Assembly: GCA_023144585.1 (NCBI GenBank)
Contig: JAGLFI010000085.1
Span: 1-5,532, forward strand
DNA length: 5,532 nucleotides
Reading direction: 5' to 3'
Source: Desulfobacula sp.
GTDB lineage: Bacteria; Desulfobacterota; Desulfobacteria; Desulfobacterales; Desulfobacteraceae
The notes below the pieces were generated by a model, which ran no database searches, was not told the origin of the DNA, and was given only the letters and a program-made list of their open reading frames with translations. Both the position numbers and the translations under genes were made by a program. Positions 5,263-5,532 of this stretch are shown piece by piece; within the stretch, counting starts at the first letter, position 1, and each line of letters begins with the position of its first letter.

Positions 5263-5532
5263 TCAGCATCCATTTAAAATGAGTTCAAACCCCGGCATTG
5301 TGCCAAATCCCCTGAATGTCCAGTAAATACCGGTTAAAAGAAGTAAAACAACATTGGCAACAAAAAACATGGGAATACCGACCCTGAGATAATCTTTGGG
5401 CTCCAGGTATCCACTGGCGTAAACAATTGCATTGGGCGGTGTGCCGATGATCAGACAATACGCAAATGAAGATGCAATGGCGGTTGCCATGGCCATAAAC
5501 GGCAGATAAGAGGTTCCGGGATGAACCATGCC
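5263..5532 (-). CDS. SLC13/DASS family Na+-coupled anion transporter (C-terminal part)
   Basis: The frame is open through the right window edge (Gly-Met-Val at 5532-5524), so only the last 89 residues are seen. They carry the family's second substrate/Na+ signature, GTPPNAIVYASG at about 30-41, after a hydrophobic stretch (MAMATAIASSFAYCLIIG). The helix IPMFFVANVVLLLLTGIYW precedes the end at NGC and TGA (5263-5265). DASS transporters use Na+ to import sulfate, dicarboxylates or citrate; sulfate reducers use this family among others for sulfate uptake. The substrate cannot be fixed from the C-terminus alone. The gene is probably first, or early, in the minus-strand operon with the small membrane ORF, the Yip1 protein and the REC-CBS regulator; its promoter is outside the window. 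Confidence 0.88.
   Translation of the reverse strand, partial: GMVHPGTSYLPFMAMATAIASSFAYCLIIGTPPNAIVYASGYLEPKDYLRVGIPMFFVANVVLLLLTGIYWTFRGFGTMPGFELILNGC

Overview
The window is moderately AT-rich bacterial DNA with closely packed genes, Shine-Dalgarno sites (GAGGA, AAGGAG) and a gene mix typical of anaerobic delta-proteobacteria. The HAD-family mutase ending in GLGNRKN, the CBS-CBS-ACT protein, the TauE/SafE exporter with a long central loop, and a REC-CBS regulator beside a SLC13 transporter together suggest a sulfate-reducing Desulfobacterales relative. That assignment is inferred from family resemblance; the window has no taxonomic marker.

Layout, left to right. (1) Positions 1-356, minus: the N-terminal part of a HAD hydrolase of the beta-phosphoglucomutase family, with a TTGACA-type promoter candidate about 130 bp upstream. 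(2) Positions 575-1252, minus: a CBS-CBS-ACT (AcuB-like) sensor protein, with a good sigma-54-type -24/-12 element upstream. (3) Positions 1253-1620: a non-coding divergent spacer. (4) About 1621-2595, plus: a Na+/Ca2+ antiporter of the YrbG/CaCA family, the only plus-strand gene. It is convergent with (5), positions 2615-3511, minus: a TauE/SafE-family anion exporter whose leader can fold into a strand-specific hairpin. (6) Positions 3611-4475, minus: a response regulator with a CBS pair. Its receiver domain is broken near the N-terminus: the strong RBS and the start MTRQIKMLMVDDE lie in one frame and the rest of the protein in another, with helix 1 missing. (7) Positions 4544-5068, minus: a Yip1-family membrane protein. 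(8) Positions 5115-5261, minus: a previously uncalled 48-residue single-pass membrane peptide. (9) Positions 5263-5532, minus: the C-terminal end of a SLC13/DASS Na+-coupled anion transporter that continues past the window edge.

The run from the DASS transporter through the small peptide and Yip1 protein to the REC-CBS regulator looks like one minus-strand operon; TauE/SafE follows, perhaps with its own promoter. A plausible theme is Na+-coupled import of sulfate or a dicarboxylate, export of a sulfur or organic anion, and adenine-nucleotide sensing by CBS domains. The substrates cannot be read from the sequence. The most notable items are the internally deleted receiver domain, the small membrane ORF tightly coupled to the transporter, the sigma-54 element and the TauE leader hairpin.
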